DNA from: Aulostomus chinensis
Lineage: Eukaryota > Chordata > Actinopteri > Syngnathiformes > Aulostomidae
DNA: 64,000 nt
Direction: 5' to 3'
Assembly (NCBI GenBank): GCA_037954235.1
Contig: JBBMOA010000007.1
Span: 2,541,001-2,605,000 of the forward strand
Shown here: positions 49,040 through 61,766 of the stretch, one piece after another
Layout of the letters: the number at the start of each line of letters is the position of its first letter
Position numbering within the stretch: the first letter of the stretch is position 1
The notes under the pieces: generated by a model
The model's database searches: none
What the model was told of the DNA's origin: nothing
What the model saw: only the letters and a program-made list of their open reading frames with translations
Position numbers and translations under genes: made by a program

Positions 49040-50158
49040 TCTCGTTGACTGTGAACGCTCCAGAAAATGACTGCATGAGCTAAACCGAACATGAGGCTGA
49101 CTTGTACTGGGAGCTGGCATGTTTACGGCCCGGGACAGCTGGATCCGGAGGGTCTGGAGAAGTTCACGGCTGCAGTGCAGGTGCAGTCAGATTTGTTTCC
49201 CAAGCTCACAGATGCTGCTGCTGCTGCTGGAAGCAGCGAGAAACTGAGTTGAACTGATGTCTTCAGCAGTCTCTCACGTCTTTGAATCAAGCATGGACAC
49301 CGTGTCTCAAATCAAGCATAAGCTCTATTGAAATGCCAGTCTCATTTAAAAAAGGCCCTCTGTTGGGTTTTTCATGTCTTGTCTGTTTTGTTTGCCTTTT
49401 CTTCAAGGGGGCACGGCGAAACGAAGGCGAATGGATGACTAAGTGCAGTGAATCATAAATGAGTCGAGGAGTGTGTCTGTGTGCTGGAGAGCCTCAGTGT
49501 GATAGTACCAGCTTCCTGTCACATTTCGGTCTCTCTGGTCTTGATTTGTGACAATAAGCCATTTTGTGGGGCTAATTGCATAAATCCTGTGTCTAAAGCA
49601 TGAAAGAACAAACACGAGCTGCCCTCCGACTGCAGACAGCTGGAGCAGCGCTGACGCCGGACCACAGCAAATCATCGAATGTCAAGCCTGCGTCCAACAG
49701 ATGATGACCCTCGGTTTGCTCTCACCACATGTGCCCAGCTTTGAAAGGTTTATTTTAGAGCACGCGGGCTCGACGGGAAAAATCCAGTAGAGGAATAAGG
49801 ACATATAGATTGTTAATCCCCCAAACACGGGCGAGCAATTGAAACAAGCGGGCCGATGTGTCGCTGGGTGTGAGGAGGGTTATTTGCATTACAAGGTTCC
49901 CACAGAGCAGAATAAAACACAGACAGAGCTGCTAGCAGACCGAGCTCTCTCAGGGTGGCCCTGTGCTAATTGCAACTGGGGTACATTTACTGATTATGGT
50001 TAAGTGGTCCAAAATGGTCCCCTGCTCTTTGTTACCCTCCCACCCCTGGTGGATGTGGTCAATAGCAGGCCTGTAGAGATGCCTTCCCATTGAGGGAAGC
50101 AAATGCTCGTTGCCTCGTTTCATCGTTTCATCTCCTGGACCACACAGGGAGGGAGGAG

Positions 50159-50231
<73 letters not shown>
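50159..50231. repeat. (CA)n(TA)n(TG)n palindromic microsatellite
   Basis: About 12 CA units pass without a break into about nine TA units and then about 15 TG units. The whole is self-complementary about position 50192, so the CA arm can pair with the TG arm around an AT-rich centre. It can form a long hairpin or cruciform and is likely unstable on cloning and replication. Confidence 0.97.
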
Positions 50232-50233
<2 letters not shown>

Positions 50234-50534
50234 ATCATTGTTGATAGTTGAAAAGCCCGTTGAAATAAAAGTTAGATATTAATTTGAATTTCTGAAACCA
50301 AGGTGAGGATGGTTTTGTCATAAGAGTGAGGAGTGAATCATTATTCAAGCCATTTCTGTTTCCGAGGCATCTCTTTAGTGAGAGCTGATGACTATTCATG
50401 TTCCCAGCAAAACAAACAAATGGAAATTAACAGAATGCAAAGTGGAATGTAAATGCAGTTGCCGAGGGGGGAAGATCCTGGAAGGTGCCGACCAGACCAG
50501 GTCAGTGTGGTGCTCTCCCCTGGGGGGAGGGAGC

Positions 50535-50536
<2 letters not shown>

Positions 50537-50601
<65 letters not shown>

Positions 50602-50613
50602 TGTGGGTGTGTT
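50537..50613. repeat. (GT)n microsatellite
   Basis: Over 30 GT units with GAGTGTGGGTGTG at the 3' end. It lies between two G-rich stretches. Confidence 0.96.
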
Positions 50614-50656
50614 GGGGGGGGTGTTTGATCTCCCCTCTTGGTTCCAGCATGTCTAT

Positions 50657-50675
50657 GGGGGGGGGGGGGGGGGGG
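50657..50675. repeat. Poly-G (19)
   Basis: Nineteen G in a row, the longest G run in the window. Other G runs lie at 50522-50531 and 50614-50621. Confidence 0.95.
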
Positions 50676-50771
50676 TGTAGGCCTACTGATGAAGAGGGGC
50701 CGCGCTCACACCCCCCCTAGTGCCAGCTCACCAGCATGTCCCTCTATCATACCACAGTGTCCCTGGGGCTC

Positions 50772-51125
50772 AGATGAGAAGTAAAAAAATACTTCATTAT
50801 TCTACTTAAGTACATTTTTTCGGTATCTACTATTTAGTTTTCTGACACTTTTTTACCTTTACTCCCGACATGTGAGCACAAATCTCGATCCTCTTTACTC
50901 CTTACAATGAAAAATGGTCTTTAATTTCTCCTTTTTATGTTTTAGTCCAATAAGCAATTTGATCAACTGTTATGTTTTAAGGGGGCAGATAAATTGTGGT
51001 TATTGTGGCCTAAATATGGAAGCTGGGTGTGTGCATGGACTTTGACTTTTGAGTACATTCAAGAGCCTATTTCACTTCTTTACTTGAACTTGAGTGAATA
51101 GGTTGAATTAGTACTTTTTGCTTTC
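50772..51125 (+). mobile_element. Degenerate fish repeat of the ACTTAAGTACATTT type
   Basis: The words TACTTAAGTACATTTTT, TACCTTTACTCC, TCTTTACTCCTTACA, GACTTTTGAGTACATTCAAGAG, CTTTACTTGAACTTGAGTGAATA and GAATTAGTACTTTT occur in the order typical of a very common teleost non-autonomous element, likely hAT-type from memory. No open reading frame of note. Ends are approximate. Confidence 0.55.
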
Positions 51126-52005
51126 TCCAGTCTTTTCTTGAGTCCATGTGTACCTCTGCTGGTCTTGCTGCCTCTGCCTGGGTGTCAGCCTGGTACCTGG
51201 GAACAGCTGCATTGCTTTGCCATTATACAGTCAGGCAAATACAATCCGATCGATTGGTTGAACTCAGTCAATCCTCTGCCATGTCTTTGCTCGCCCTCTG
51301 CTAGAGTTTCTGTCTCTCAAAGAACTTTCAGTCTTGAAGCAGGTTTAGTGTTTTGCACGTGAACATGTTGATGTCATTTCCTGTCTGAGCGCTGTTGTCA
51401 GAATCCCTGCACTGTGCTCCTCCAGCATCCAGACCCTGAGCCCCTGTGTCATCATCTCGCTCATGCATGACCTGATCCCGCGCTGGTTTATGTAATTAAC
51501 TGATGTGACTGCACCAGATTGCTTACAAACAGTGTGTCACTGCACTTCCCGATTTCACTAAACAAATCCTTGAGGACCTGTGCTCTATTAAGGCTGTTAT
51601 TCACATAGCTTACAGTTCTATTAGGGGCTATATTCAAAGTCAGAAAATAACAAGCCCGATGCATAAACACAAAGAAGTAATTGCGGTTAAAAAAGGGAGC
51701 TGTTGTAGGAGCTAGCAAATTTACAACATGCCAATTAGCGAGGCAGATTTCCTGAGTTTGGTGTACATGTAGAGGGCGCATTGTTGGGCTCAGATACGAA
51801 CACCAACACATCAAGAGCCATGACAGTTCTGTCTTCTGTGGGCCTCCTTTTGTTTGTGCACACGGCTGGCTCTTTGCACTGCTGTATGCACATCTGTGTG
51901 GACAAACACGAGCGTGCAACTGTGCCGGATGATTAGATTTCCAGGACATGGTCAGTGGCTCGTATATGCTCGTGCATCCAGCCAGCAAGCAAGCAGACCT
52001 GACCT

Positions 52006-52010
<5 letters not shown>

Positions 52011-52037
<27 letters not shown>

Positions 52038-52038
52038 A
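52011..52038 (+). repeat. (CAGA)n tetranucleotide repeat
   Basis: Seven perfect CAGA units. Confidence 0.93.
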
Positions 52039-52708
52039 GGTTAAGATGGAGCAGGAGGACAGAGGGGGGAGAAATGGTCAGATCAGGCTGGAGATGGCGG
52101 CAGGGTCTGGCTGCAGGGGGAGCCCAGCCCTGTGAATGAGCATTTAGGTTAGACAGACTGGGTGAATGTGTCGCCGCCCTCAGACATACATCAAACACAG
52201 AACCTGCCACCCAGGACTCATCACTTTGCTCAAGGCCTGTCGTCCTGATGGGGGCAAGGACTCCCTCCCCCCCAGCAGCGAGGAGACCTACAGTGTAAGG
52301 ACGCCTCTGACAGCTCCTATAGCTGTGCGTCTCTGTTTATTTCGCCCACAACATGCACTGCTGCACCGACCCACATTAACGACAGACTTAACCCTTCGGT
52401 AGCCACATTTGAAAGGCACGGACGTGCCGTTTACTCTCATTTCATTGCTGACATTTAAGGTGCCATGCAAAGGGAATGTTTGTGTTTCTCCTGTTCAATG
52501 CCTGATGGTAATGGGGGGGGGGGCAGAGGAGAGAGGTGGGGTCAGTGGATGTTGTTACCAGCGTGTAGTGCTTTACCTGATATCATTCCCCACCTTTCTT
52601 TCTCCTCATTATCTCCCCGCATTTCTCTCCATCTCTGTCCTCCCCCGTCCCCTGCTTTCTCCTCACATCGCTCCTCATGCCCCTCACTATATCCCCCCCA
52701 CACACGCT

Positions 52709-52712
<4 letters not shown>

Positions 52713-52784
<72 letters not shown>
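52713..52784. repeat. (CA)n microsatellite, perfect
   Basis: About 35 uninterrupted CA units flanked by pyrimidine-rich sequence (52560-52700). It is the longest perfect CA run in the window. Confidence 0.98.
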
Positions 52785-52785
<1 letters not shown>

Positions 52786-55184
52786 CTCTCCCTCTTGGTA
52801 GCCCCCTAAACACCTCTCTCCTACAACATGAGATACATTTGTTTTCCTCCACCAGGCAGCGAGACTGGGACACGTGGCGTGTAAAGTGCTGATGTGTTGG
52901 GTTCTGGGTAATTATAACATCCCTCGGTCTCCAAGAAAACTCTAAACTAATGTTTAATTTGCCTCTCTGCTCAAAGGAAGCCCTCCTTTGTTATTGCCAT
53001 GGCAATTAGCTGCAGCTAAGGCCCAGGCATTTCCTGTGATTGTTGTGATTTGCATAGTGAGTGAATCAGAGAGTATTGAGACCCTCTACCCCTCTTCTCT
53101 CGCCGCCATTACAACCGCTGCTTATCCTCCCCTCGCTAGACTGAATCTGCATCAGTGGCCTGGCAACGGAAACTTTAACCCCCCCTTCCTGATTTCTGCA
53201 TGTTGGTGTTCATTGATGGGGAGGAGGGAACATGGCTGTTTTATTGTTTTTTTTTTTCTCTGAGTGAACGTGTCAGCGGGTCACGTGTCTTCCCTGTGCG
53301 ATCCCTAATGATCACTCTCACTCTCGCAGTGGCTTCTCAGTTACTGCCTGTTGTAGCCTAACTGGTGGAATGCCACTGAGAACAGTGCTAGTGAAAATTT
53401 GTAATTAAATGTAGAAACGTGCATATGTGCAAACAGGACACAAGCACGTAGACACACACACACGCTAACATGCATCATGTTCTGAATGTGGTGCAGTGGC
53501 GTAGATGCTTCTGTGTTTGTTAATGAGATTATCAGTCAAAAAGTAAACAGCTCGATGCTGATGATGATGATGCTTCTGGTTCTGAGTGAACCAGCCGCGC
53601 TGCATCATGGTGGCTTTCCTGCTCTGGATAGATTCACCTGGGCGGTTTAATCTCAGGCTGAATGCGGCTGCTGCACGAGTATTCACTGATATTCATTTCT
53701 TCTTTAGCGTAATATGTTGTTAAATAAGGCTGTGAATCTTCACTGGCCTCCCTGTTGGATGCATCTGCGTGTATCACAGCCTCACTTTTCTATATTACTG
53801 TGCTCTGCTTCTTTTTTTCCATCAGTTCCTACAAGCAGGCGAATGGGAAGTCTGTCTGCTGGGAACGGGTGTCAGCTCTTCTGTCTTTCCTGACCCTACA
53901 AGCATTACCCAGCTCACAGGGACATTGCCTTGAATGAAGACATTCCGTCATGTAGATTGTGTTCTCCTAGACTGCACCTGAGCGCTTGTCCCACTCTGGC
54001 GGTGCTCAGTCTTAAAAGGTCCGTGCAGCAACAACATACAACATTCAAGGTTCCAGTAGTGACAGGACATTTCTGAAACAATCAGAATATCAAATGTGAC
54101 TGATAAACAGTTTGCAGCAAGGTGCCACAAAATCTCCTCACTCATATACTGCGCTACCTTACTGGACTGGAACGGATCGTGCACTTGGATCCTTTCGCAC
54201 AAGCGAGTCACGAGAATTCGCTGCCTTCGCCAATATTCTTGTATTTTGGATTTTGTCCGTGACACAAACTCTTTCTTCTGCTGTACCTGCCATGCACAGC
54301 CAGCTCACCTGTGGTTTTCTGAAGTAATGAGACTGTTGGTGACTGATGATGGTGTCCTGTTCATGACTTTGGAGTCATTTTGAATACATGAATGACACAT
54401 TGGAATTCATAATCATGTTGACATTATGGAGGTTATGGTTTGACTCCCATGACTGATGACTCCTCTCTCCAATCCACAGACCAGACCAACGTTCAGCATC
54501 ATGCACTGTGGGTCAAGAACAGCCACGAGCAGCTTGCAGCTTATTTTACACACTTTGTACGTTTTATGCAGGTCTTGACTCCCAGCAACAATCACAGGTG
54601 TGCAGAGATGCCCTCCAGGTTTCTGACTCCATGCCACTTGTTTAGCGAACATTAGCTGAGCATGTCTCTGTGCACCCACAGCCAAATGCATCATTGTTTC
54701 CAGACCTAACAGAAACTTTCAACTATGTTGTCCAACCGAGACCAGAAAGCATCAGCGGGCTCGAATATGTTCTGTCTCGCTGCAAAAAGTTTAAAACACA
54801 TCTTAGAATTGATGCATCCACTGTTGTTTAATGTCATTCTATTCTATTCTGTTGAATCTCTGTCTTGCAGTGTGTTAAATTTAGCCATAATAACCTCTAA
54901 CACCTCAGCTAATTTCCATAAAGGCCCCCAATTGTAGCTTGCTAAGCTTTATTTTCATGAGAATACCTGAATGAATTTACATTGCCTTATCTGATCCGAC
55001 CTCTGTGTCTCATAATTATACCAGTGCGTGATGTGATATCCACATTTCCTCATCTCCCCCTCTCTTACACTTTCAGCTGATTATTAGAACTGGTATTTTC
55101 CCATTTGTGGGTTTTAGTGCTAAGTTTGTGGCTTCAGGGGGCCTTTTTAGTGTTGAGAGAGAGAAAGAGAGAGGAGGAGGGAAG

Positions 55185-55214
55185 CAAAGGAGAGAGAGAG
55201 AGAGAGAGAGAGAG
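55185..55214 (+). repeat. (GA)n microsatellite
   Basis: About 14 GA units within a wider purine-rich stretch starting near 55155. Confidence 0.93.
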
Positions 55215-55239
55215 GCAGGGAGCTAATGGCGAGACAGGA

Positions 55240-55520
55240 GGGTAAGCTGTTGGGGCTGTTAAAGCCGAGGAGTGGCTAATCCGGGAGACGGCACTCTGCG
55301 CTCGTCTGCTCTGGACTGGTGTGGCACGGTCCGCGAGCGGCGCATCCAGGGCCCGAGCAGTCAGACATAGCCTCCTGATCTATATTTCAAAGCAAAGAGT
55401 TGAGAGGAATTCAGTAATGAGCTCCCATCTTCCTTTTGGAAGCATAAGACTCTCTTTGTGGAACTAATTGAAAGTGGCATGTCGAGCGCCGGGGAGCTCT
55501 TTGGGGGCTGTGCGGCGTTT
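55240..55520. promoter_or_regulatory. CpG-enriched patch within intron 2
   Basis: Local CpG density rises (for example GAGACGGCACTCTGCGCTCG, CGGTCCGCGAGCGGCGC, GTCGAGCGCCGGGG) in otherwise CpG-poor intron DNA. Such patches can mark alternative promoters or enhancers. No TATA box or first exon with a recognisable downstream partner is visible. Confidence 0.3.
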
Positions 55521-55624
55521 CAAGGGATGTGGAGAGATAAGCTTTAATGCTGCTGCAGCTTTTGTGTTATAGGTCTGAAATAAACAGGTCTGTTAGTGGA
55601 GAGTGGTGTGTCCATTGGTGACGT

Positions 55625-55626
<2 letters not shown>

Positions 55627-55686
<60 letters not shown>
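55627..55686. repeat. (CA)n microsatellite, perfect
   Basis: About 30 uninterrupted CA units. A complementary TG tract lies 100 bases further on (55783), so the two could pair in single strands. Confidence 0.97.
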
Positions 55687-55687
<1 letters not shown>

Positions 55688-55782
55688 TCTGCATTGCTCA
55701 CTCTCTCCCTCCCCTTAATAGATTTAGTTTTCTGTGTCAGCTCATCAGAGATGCGATGTGTATGTGTGGACATTTGTGCAGG

Positions 55783-55811
55783 CGTGTGTGTGTGTGTGTG
55801 TGTGTGTGTGT
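55783..55811. repeat. (GT)n microsatellite
   Basis: About 14 GT units, inverted in sense with respect to the CA tracts on either side. Confidence 0.95.
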
Positions 55812-55955
55812 TAATTTGGGCTCTCTGAGTACAGTGAAGGTGTGGCTTTAATGGGAGGTGGGCTTTCTCTGGTGAAGATATGGAAATAACCCAAGACATA
55901 TCCAGTTAGACTGATATACCACCTGGCATTTACTGAACCAATGAAACTGTTCACT

Positions 55956-55990
<35 letters not shown>
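55956..55990. repeat. (CA)n microsatellite
   Basis: About 17 CA units. It is the third dinucleotide tract within 370 bases. Confidence 0.95.
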
Positions 55991-55992
<2 letters not shown>

Positions 55993-56733
55993 ATTCACAT
56001 TCTGAGATGTGAAAGTATCAGCAGCAGCAGTAGGTTTTTATGCAGCTTGTGTGGATGCAGCCTTCTGTGTACAGTTTTTTTTGTCGAGAGTCTCGTGGTT
56101 TCTTAAGTTGTTGCCTAAGTTCTCCAAAACGCACATCTGCATTTCCTGGCAGTTAAAACTGTGGGGAAATGGGATGGGGTTGTTTTTTTTTTTTGTTCTT
56201 TTTTCTGCAGTGCACGTTTGGGCCTCAGAATTGCTTTCAGAACTTCTAGAATATCAGACTTTATCCTGATGCTGCTATTCAATTAGACTGGGAGGAAATC
56301 ATTTCAGAATTTTGGTGATCCACAGGGCCTTCGCAGCTCATCTTATGCATTCATTTATTGCATCATGAGGTCGGATTCATATATCAACTTGTGCTGGTAT
56401 TTGCTGGTAGCGAGAGCCTGGCAGTCACAGATGAAGTTATTAGATTATGTAGTCTGTTTGCTGACATGCTTTTGTCCCCCTGTCAACATGTGACACCTTG
56501 AAAGAGACGCCAGCTACAGGAGAATAAAACGGAATTCAATAAAAGCAGAATTTAAAAAGAAGCCATTAACATTCAAGCAGCTCTGGATCCAGAGTTATCT
56601 TGGCCTCAGCCACTCCTGTCTCACTGCATCATGTAAACTGAAAATCAGCCAAAGGGAGCACAAACAGGAGCAGAACAATATTTCCTACAGTACATTGAAA
56701 AATTGATGCAGGGGTAAAAGAAGGATATGTAAG

Positions 56734-56737
<4 letters not shown>

Positions 56738-56765
<28 letters not shown>
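56738..56765 (+). repeat. (AG)n microsatellite
   Basis: About 13 AG units. Confidence 0.94.
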
Positions 56766-57881
56766 TGGTGATGGTGAAGCCATTGAAGCAGGCAGCGGCT
56801 CAGCTCGGTGCCCAGCTGTGAAGCTGCCCCTGGGGCCTGGGGAGGCTGTGGAATGTAGCTGATGTGAGTCTGGGTTTGGGCTGGAGATAGTGAAGGCCCG
56901 GGGCATGCAGCTGTGAGCGCTGCTGTCTGGGAGAAGGGTGTGTGCATGTCCCTGTGTACTTATTAAAAGAAAGGAAACAGATGTATAATTTGTGGATGCA
57001 TTTATGTGTTTTTTGCCCGCGTGTGTGCGTGTGAGACACAAGTCTTGTGGGCATGTTTGTATTTATATATGTTGTTTGTGACCCATCCTAAAGAAAGAAA
57101 CAATATCGGACGTGCTTCCTGCGTGAGGGCTCAGGGCGCTTGCTTTTGTCATATTCACAGAAACGCCTGGAATGTGACGGAGAACCAGATTACAACAGCC
57201 ACCGCTGCTCCGGGATTGTTGCGTTTCCCAGCCAGCTGAGAGTAACTTTGTTCTGAGCCTGTCAGGAGGCTGTCAGGAGGAGATGACAGCTTGCTTTTGT
57301 TCAGGAGATTTCCTGTCCTGTCTTGGGCAAAGGGTCGGTTAAAGTGCACACTGGAGCTGAAGCACCACTCCCTTGCTTCCCTCTCTCTTTTCCTTTTTTC
57401 TTCTCTGTTTTCTCCCCCTTTCCCGCCACTTGAATCCCCACTGGTCATATTTCCCACCCAGCAGCCAATAGTGCCCAGCGTGTCTGGGAGAAGTGATCTC
57501 AGTGGCTGTGTTTGGGGTGTCGCTGAGGTCAAAGCCGTGCTCATTTCACACTATGTCCTTTTGGCCTCCCTCCAGCAGCAGCACCCTCGGAGCTCTCACT
57601 CAGTGAGAAGGAGAAACGGTCACGAGACGGGAAGCAGGAGAGAAAGAGGGATGAGATGAGATGAGAAAGAGAACATTTGTCAGACTTCATTGCAATGTGA
57701 TTTCTTGCCTGAGAAACTGTAAATGTCTCCTGTTTAGCGCTGGTTTAGAATCCACCTCACCTCGCAGGCGCCTTTGGTGCTGCCGCTGCTGCTGTTTCTC
57801 AGCGGTTTGAGCTTCTACAGTATATCTGCTGGTTGCTTCCAACTCCACAACAAAAGGATGAGTAGAGCCGGAATGCCTTTG

Positions 57882-57884
<3 letters not shown>

Positions 57885-57940
<56 letters not shown>
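57885..57940. repeat. (TG)n microsatellite, perfect
   Basis: About 28 uninterrupted TG units. Confidence 0.97.
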
Positions 57941-57942
<2 letters not shown>

Positions 57943-58945
57943 AGGGGACGGTCTTCCCTCCAGGCAAGGTAAGCTAAGACAGGAAAACACCTGGTTAGAG
58001 AGGCAAGCGTTATGAAGTAATAATCAGTTATAGAGCTGTCACAGGACATTGTAGATTGTCTTTTTATCACATACAAGCCAGGATGAAAGCGTATTTGCCA
58101 TCCAGTTTCTGGTACGTGTCATCATGAAAGAATCCCTCTGCATCCATGAAAGAGCTCAGTGGTCGCGTATGTCATTAGACGTCCAAGAGCAACAGACTCG
58201 TGCTGGAAATCAGCTCCTCTTATCATTTGGCTTGTAAACACGACCTTTTCTCCTGCCTGGATCAATGTTTATTGGTTTTGAACATGAGTAGGGAATAGAA
58301 ACTGTGGGAACTGAGGAATAGCACTGATGAGTTATTATTTGTATTTGTATTTTCATGATGGGGATGAGCAGGCCGACACCTTGCGTGGTAGCCTCCACCA
58401 TCAGTGTGTGACCAGGGGGTGTGTGTGAGAGGTGACACTGTAAGAGGAGAGGCACCGATCAACACAACATTTCACTGATACTATACACATCAGCTCTTTG
58501 TGTTATCACTAGTATTGTTGTTGGCATTGTGTGTAAGGTTACACCATGAAACTGTGGTGAGTTAAAGGAGCAAAAAACATTCACGAAGGTATTAAACTTA
58601 AATGTGTCCAAACTGGTTTACATGCCTAAGTGAGGTGTCATGTTACTCTACGGTGGGTTAATGGTGCAGCACGAGCTAAGGAACGGAATCTGGGTCAGCA
58701 CCATCATTCCCATATCCGATCGGAAGTATCCACATCTATTCCCAATCAGATATCCAGTCTGTAACTGCTTTGAGTGCCAAAAAAACTAGAACAGTTCTTC
58801 AAAGGTTAATCACTTGTTCCTTGTATTATTGACTTTTCACCAAAATGTAGTTGTTGGTTTTTTCACATATCTTACAAATTTATCTATTTAAAAAAAAAAT
58901 CCTGACTTAGCCTGTTTATTTGGATTAGCTCCTCAGCTCATTGCC

Positions 58946-58969
58946 CCCCCCCCACCACCACCACCACCA
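58946..58969 (+). repeat. Poly-C then (CAC)n
   Basis: Nine C followed by five CAC-type triplets. It is a shorter relative in form to the tract at 59271. Confidence 0.85.
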
Positions 58970-59270
58970 ACCCACCCCATCAACTTTAAGAGAAAATTGG
59001 TTCAAAAGCTTTTGCATAATCCCACAAACATTCTTCATAACATTCCACCCTTTGGCAGATGTAATTAATACAGGAGATGATGAAAATACAGTTGTTGCAG
59101 CCCTAATTCTTCGTTAGAACCATAGACGCGAACATCCTGTGCCATATTACACCCCCCCCCCCCACAAATGCAAATCCACATCTTGCTGCATCTTACATTG
59201 ATCCGCCTCTTGTTGCACGTCCACTGCAGTGATACTGACAAGCCAGAGCAGGAAGTTAATAAATGTCTGC

Positions 59271-59322
59271 CCCCCACCCCCACCACCACCACCACCACCA
59301 CCACCACCACCACCACCCCCCA
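59271..59322 (+). repeat. C-rich (CCA)n trinucleotide repeat
   Basis: About twelve perfect CAC/CCA triplets bounded by C runs. All three frames give homopolymers (Pro, Thr or His on the + strand; Gly, Val or Trp on the - strand). These explain the poly-Pro and poly-Gly frames here. Confidence 0.95.
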
Positions 59323-60028
59323 ACAAAGCAATGACATACCCGCGACAGATTTGTAGTTTGGTGCATATTAGGGTTTCTACAGAAGCCCGGCCGTCTGCTG
59401 TTTCCGTGAGTGAGGCCACAGCAGCAGAAGTAATGTTGCCATTTTATCCATAATAATTGAATCTTCAAGTATAGCTACATGAAAAGGATAATGCCGTATT
59501 GATTGTTGCTGTGCAGTAATTGCTTTCCTTCAGCAGACAACGACATACACAATGCTGAGCGTGCCCTCATTGTCTGTCATGCTAGACCGTGTAGGGGATC
59601 TGAGAAAGTGATCATTCTCTTTATTAAAGGAGGGACGCAAAAACAACACTGAGGTACTGTCATGGAGAGGTGATTAACTGTGACTATTCAGTACATATAA
59701 ATGACCACAGGGCACCGTTGCTTGGTCAAATTAATTACCTGTCAGTGTGACTGATAGGTTTTGAAGACGTCTCATATTATTACGCCCTGCTGTAAGGAGG
59801 CATGAACAGAAACACATTTATTCTGTGAGCGTTTCTGATTGGTATGTGGCTCGGATGTGGATTTAGTGGGATCCAGAAGCATCATTTCACTCCCCTTTTT
59901 AAGAATACATCCATGCATGTATGTGGAATGTACCAGTGGGAATTTTATAGCTTCAAGGAGGAAAAAAAATAGACGGTCAATTTTCTCTTCACGGCGTGAC
60001 TTTGTCTGGAATAATGGTCGTGACTGAA

Positions 60029-60092
60029 GTTTCCATCAGCGTATTTTGATGCACATTTTGGAGTATTACTGTAGAAAAGGTTGATGGAAACG
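60029..60092 (+). mobile_element. Small element with 10-bp terminal inverted repeats
   Basis: GTTTCCATCA at 60029-60038 is the exact reverse complement of TGATGGAAAC at 60082-60091. The interior (GTATTTTGATGCACATTTTG, GTAGAAAAGG) resembles a short fish MITE-like repeat. A related right half occurs at about 28080-28122. Confidence 0.4.
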
Positions 60093-61727
60093 TCAAAATA
60101 TGAAGAAATTGACAAATAAGGTGGAGACCTGCACAATGATTTCTGTCCGTGGTGCCAGGGGTTGTTTTTGGACCACCTGCACTGATTTTGGTCCTGACTT
60201 GTGTTTTTGTTTTTGGTACAAAAGCAGCCGTTCCTATGGAGAATCTACATTTTGAAATGCTGCCATGAAAAACCAGTGACGTGTTGCGCAGCGACAGCCT
60301 TGTGTAGCACGATGGACGTGGTCAGTGCAGCTGCTTCAGTCATGACAATGACTATTGACTGCAGGGATCTTCGTCACGCTCACGTTAAAAAAAAAATGAG
60401 GGTCAAATAAAATAAGTGGACAAAGCAGAAGATGGAGCCTCTTCTTCAGCCAATCAAAGTCACATGATTGACCAGTAGTTTCACGCCGCCGCTGTCATCT
60501 TCGAAATGTTGCTTTCATCTCTGGACAGCACTCAACGTCTCCACCACCTGGTACTTATGAACAATTACCTCCAAAGGCAATTCCTCCAGACTGCTCTTCA
60601 GTCATGAGTAGTGCGGCGCACAGCGCCATCTTCTGGCAACATTTTCTTTTTATCAATAAAATGTTTATCCACGTGTCGCTTAAAATTCACTGAAAAATTA
60701 AATGGGAACACGGTCATTTTCAAGTCCAAACACACCTCACACATCTCTCTTTGGTTCGCCGAAGCAGGGCTTCTCTTCTTCTTTCTTCTGACGAGGCTAT
60801 CAGGGAATGGCCTATTTGTCCAAATTCTTCCATAAAGCCTTTTTAATCCTGCTGTTGTTTCTCTACGTGATGGCATTTCTAATTCTTGTCAGGGAAGAAT
60901 GCAGCGTGACAAACAACATCAAGAGTGTGTGAAGGCACAGCAGGCAGACAGCACGCCGGGCCAGATAGAGGGACGCCAGTCTGAGTAGGAAAGACTTACG
61001 ACCAGACTTCACCTTTTCCCAGAGGACACTCTGAAGGACGTGGGAGTGTGTTTAGGGGTCTGTGTTTATTTTTGCATGCATGTGTGGTATTCCCTATGAT
61101 ATGGGGGCATGGGGTTAGTCATTGTGTTGGATTAATATCTGACCACATCTGGGTAGCAATCTGGATCCGGCTGTCAGTCTATTTTTAATTAACCATGAAC
61201 CTGCTGCGCCCCGGGGGACTCCACATCACCATAAAGAGCGGAGTTGTGCCTGGGTAGATAGACAGACACTGGGGCGAGCTGAGAGAGAAGAGCAGGGAAT
61301 CATATCCAGGACGTTAGTTTGAGTTTTAGAGCGAGATGGGGAGCAGCTCTGTAGGACCTGGGTGAGCTTTACTTACAGCTCTCTGTGGCCCTGCAGCTTG
61401 TGGTGAGGCTGCGTAGCCTTGGGCACCGAGAATTCATGTCACACACAGTGGAATTTGATTAGGCAGGAGATGGTATTACTGCCCGACTGAGTGGGAGGAA
61501 GGAAGAGGGTAGTCAAACAAGGGTGGGTGATAAGAGAGAGGGAGGGGGGGGGGTAGAGAAGTGCATCGCATGGACTGTATGTCAATGTGTGCTGGTGGTG
61601 GGAGTAAGGTGGAGGGGGGCTTTTTCACTCTGCCTTGCAAATGTCTCCCCCATGTGCTCTTTCACTTGCCCCAGAAATAAGGAACTAGTCAACCACGGCA
61701 GTGTTTATGATTGAAACTGTGTATGAG

Positions 61728-61728
<1 letters not shown>

Positions 61729-61764
<36 letters not shown>
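61729..61764. repeat. (GT)n microsatellite
   Basis: About 17 GT units. Confidence 0.95.

Positions 61765-61766
<2 letters not shown>

Noticed and set aside
51488..51988. 166-codon - strand frame
   Set aside because: No domain, repeat or signal features are recognisable, and no splice or promoter context is visible. It is consistent with chance openness.
59065..59468. Poly-Gly, poly-Pro and poly-Trp frames
   Set aside because: All come from the CCA triplet repeat at 59271-59322 read in different frames and strands.
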